Below the pieces are notes generated by a model. It searched no databases and was not told where the DNA came from. It saw nothing but the letters and a program-made list of their open reading frames with translations. A stretch of DNA of 6,111 nucleotides. Origin: Calditrichia bacterium. Its GTDB lineage: Bacteria > Calditrichota > Calditrichia > RBG-13-44-9. The DNA lies in NCBI GenBank assembly GCA_026991005.1, contig JALXCH010000277.1:1-6111 (forward strand), in the 5' to 3' direction. Each line of letters starts with the position of its first letter. The first letter of the stretch is position 1. Below are positions 5,399-6,111 of the stretch, one piece after another. The position numbers and the translations under genes were made by a program.

Positions 5399-5463
5399 CA
5401 CATGAGATTGCGTATAAAGCCTCGTCAGTCTCCGGGTAAGTTGCTCGCCAGCAGAGCTTACCC
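5361..5463 (-). ncRNA. Possible structured small RNA ending at the leftward terminator
   Basis: Upstream of the leftward terminator, the minus strand has a second hairpin, GGGTAAG (complement of 5457-5463) pairing with CTTACCC (complement of 5434-5440), with an inner TGCT/AGCA stem around GGCG. About 35 bases of unpaired linker join the two. There is no open reading frame of note on this strand, so a roughly 100-nt non-coding RNA is a reasonable reading. No convincing promoter was found to the right. It could instead be the 3' end of a longer antisense transcript or a mobile-element end. It matches no RNA family I recognise. Confidence 0.3.
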
Positions 5464-5602
5464 AAAAAAGTTTAAAAAAAGGAGCAGATTCAATGCAAGC
5501 TAAAATGTATAAAATAACCTACCGGAAATATTTCCTAATAGGAATTTCAAAATTATTTCTCTCGTCCTTACAGGATTTAAAATGGTGGCGGAAATTCCCC
5601 TT

Positions 5603-5666
5603 CCTATGGCTGAAGGCCATAGGCAAAAATCTGTCGGCCACTCCGTGGCCTTTCACCCTGCCAGGG
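5603..5666. repeat. Cluster of short perfect hairpins, left group
   Basis: Three hairpins lie back to back: CCTATGGC/GCCATAGG (5603-5610, 5616-5623; loop TGAAG), GGCCAC/GTGGCC (5636-5641, 5645-5650; loop TCC) and CCCT/AGGG (5656-5659, 5663-5666). Read on the minus strand the first has a CTTCA loop, resembling the TTC-type loops of the right group, so this group may be the same repeat family in inverted orientation. The 76-codon frame crossing it (5493-5723) is probably not a gene. Confidence 0.55.
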
Positions 5667-5737
5667 GAAGTGACTTTATTAACGGAAGCAAAGTATTCAC
5701 ACCATAAGTCCGTACGAATCTAATAATTCATAATTTT

Positions 5738-5757
5738 AATTCAAAATTCAAAATTCC
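5738..5757. repeat. AATTCAAAATTC direct repeat, right copy
   Basis: Two overlapping copies of AATTCAAAATTC occupy 5738-5756, preceded by AATTCATAATTTT. The same 12-mer stands at 3535-3546, upstream of the DUF1670-like pair. The stretch is simple AT-rich sequence, so it may be a short tandem array rather than a target-site duplication. Confidence 0.4.
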
Positions 5758-5766
5758 ATCCGTATC

Positions 5767-5860
5767 GCCCTTTCAGGGCTCTATTATTGTGGTGTTTTCT
5801 ATTCCCAGGGCTTCTCCCTGGGCTCTTTATGTTTGAGAGCTTCTTCGCTCTCTATTGTAC
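5767..5860. repeat. Tandem hairpin modules with conserved tail, right group
   Basis: Three modules follow each other with different stems but the same plan. They are GCCCT-TTC-AGGGC (5767-5779), CCCAGGG-CTTCT-CCCTGGG (5804-5822) and GAGAGC-TTCTTC-GCTCTC (5835-5852). Each loop contains TTC, and each hairpin is followed by a related tail (TCTATTATTGT, CTCTTTATGTT, TCTATTGTAC). Similar hairpin strings are, from memory, dispersed in intergenic DNA of many environmental bacteria. The function is unknown, and no transposase is linked in this window. Confidence 0.6.
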
Positions 5861-5902
5861 AAAAAGTTTCATTTATCATTTGCATTTTAATTTGTGCATC
5901 TC

Positions 5903-5957
5903 CTTCAGTGTTCTCTGTGTAATTCTACAGGATTGGTAACCAACTGTGGTTTTATTT
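5903..5957. repeat. CTCTGTGT-type dispersed-repeat remnant with embedded palindrome
   Basis: TTCAGTGTTCTCTGTGT at 5904-5920, then CTGTGGTTTTATTTT at 5944-5958, resemble the two parts of the CTCTGTG-rich intergenic repeat common in environmental genomes (recognition from memory). Between them lies a short unrelated stretch holding the palindrome TTGGTAACCAA (5933-5943), as though something had inserted into or replaced part of the repeat. No coding function is seen. Confidence 0.4.
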
Positions 5958-6005
5958 TAAATATCTATGGTTGGAAAAATCAGGTTAAACATTAACTCCG
6001 CCCAT

Positions 6006-6084
6006 TTTACGTAATATGTTTTTTATAATTTAAAAAAATACTTGCAATTAGGAGAAATATTTTTTAACATTCCTATTACGTAAA
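6006..6084. promoter_or_regulatory. Paired TTTACGTAATA operators flanking a promoter
   Basis: TTTACGTAATA (6006-6016) recurs as its exact complement TATTACGTAAA (6074-6084). Each contains the perfect 8-bp palindrome TTACGTAA, with centres 69 bp apart. The right copy covers the predicted transcription start of the next gene and the left lies about 65 bp upstream of it, a layout suited to repression, possibly with looping. Alternatively the 79-bp segment is a tiny element with 11-bp terminal inverted repeats. The binding protein is unknown. Confidence 0.5.
6042..6070 (+). promoter_or_regulatory. Likely sigma70-type promoter of the last gene
   Basis: TTGCAA (6042-6047), exactly 17 bases, then TAACAT (6065-6070) match the vegetative -35 and -10 boxes at 4 of 6 positions each. 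Transcription would begin near 6077, about 20 nt before the ATG at 6098. The placement between two copies of a palindromic operator supports a real control region. Confidence 0.45.
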
Positions 6085-6097
6085 TACGGGAGATGAT

Positions 6098-6111
6098 ATG
6101 GCGTTTCCAGA
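6098..6111 (+). CDS. Start of a gene cut by the window end
   Basis: An ATG at 6098 follows GGGAG (6088-6092) with five intervening bases and opens a frame reading M-A-F-P before the window ends. The call rests on the ribosome-binding site, the promoter and the paired operators upstream. Nothing can be said about the product. If real, this is the gene controlled by the TTACGTAA operators. Confidence 0.5.

Noticed and set aside
5434..5463. GGGTAAG...CTTACCC stem as a tRNA acceptor arm
   Set aside because: The stem encloses only about 16 bases with a single inner stem, so there is no room for cloverleaf arms.
5493..5723. 76-codon plus-strand frame with a good AAAGGAG site eight bases before its ATG
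   Set aside because: Its second half is dictated by the perfect hairpins at 5603-5666, the product resembles no protein I know, and nothing follows in an operon. Such frames arise often over hairpin repeats. A real short gene is not excluded, but I would not annotate it.

Overview
The window comes from a mid-GC bacterial chromosome. It carries a sigma54 enhancer-binding regulator, Shine-Dalgarno-led genes and the hairpin-rich or GTG-rich intergenic repeats common in environmental Gram-negative lineages. I favour an uncultured FCB-type bacterium (Calditrichota/KSB1/Ignavibacteria-like), but that is a weak inference: the window has no rRNA or other phylogenetic marker.

Left part (1-2117). The first gene is the 3' ~99% of an NtrC-family response regulator with an intact phospho-acceptor, Walker A/B and GAFTGA loop. 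It ends in a terminator-like region. The next ~275 bp look like a sigma54 control region: two near-identical 19-bp dyads exactly 30 bp apart, a separate 8-bp inverted repeat, and a correctly spaced -24/-12-like element 47 bp before a strong RBS. The gene under this control encodes a lone receiver domain that has lost its phospho-Asp, one acidic-pocket residue and the conserved Lys, so it is a pseudo-receiver. A 39-codon ORF for a single-helix membrane peptide starts on the last base of its stop codon (TAATG).

Middle (2043-3032, minus strand). A convergent gene encodes a YhaM-like OB-fold plus HD-domain protein. Key HD-domain metal ligands are replaced, so it is probably a nucleic-acid-binding pseudo-nuclease. 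Its polar C-terminal tail is antisense to the hydrophobic part of the small membrane ORF.

Right part (3033-6111). A 626-bp AT-rich spacer with dispersed-repeat debris leads to two ATGA-overlapping genes. They are full-length paralogues of each other, with three helix-turn-helix-like blocks each, and resemble the DUF1670 family of unknown function. Downstream is about 780 bp without a convincing gene. It holds a minus-strand intrinsic terminator with an upstream stem-loop (possible small RNA), a mosaic of short perfect hairpins with shared tails, a CTCTGTGT-type repeat, and a promoter flanked by two copies of an 11-bp palindromic element. That promoter drives a gene of which only the first codons are visible.

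The most interesting idea is a local circuit: phosphorylated enhancer-binding protein, then the tandem dyads, then a sigma54 promoter making a pseudo-receiver and perhaps a membrane microprotein. The DUF1670-like pair sits in a repeat-rich island and may be an accessory or mobile module.
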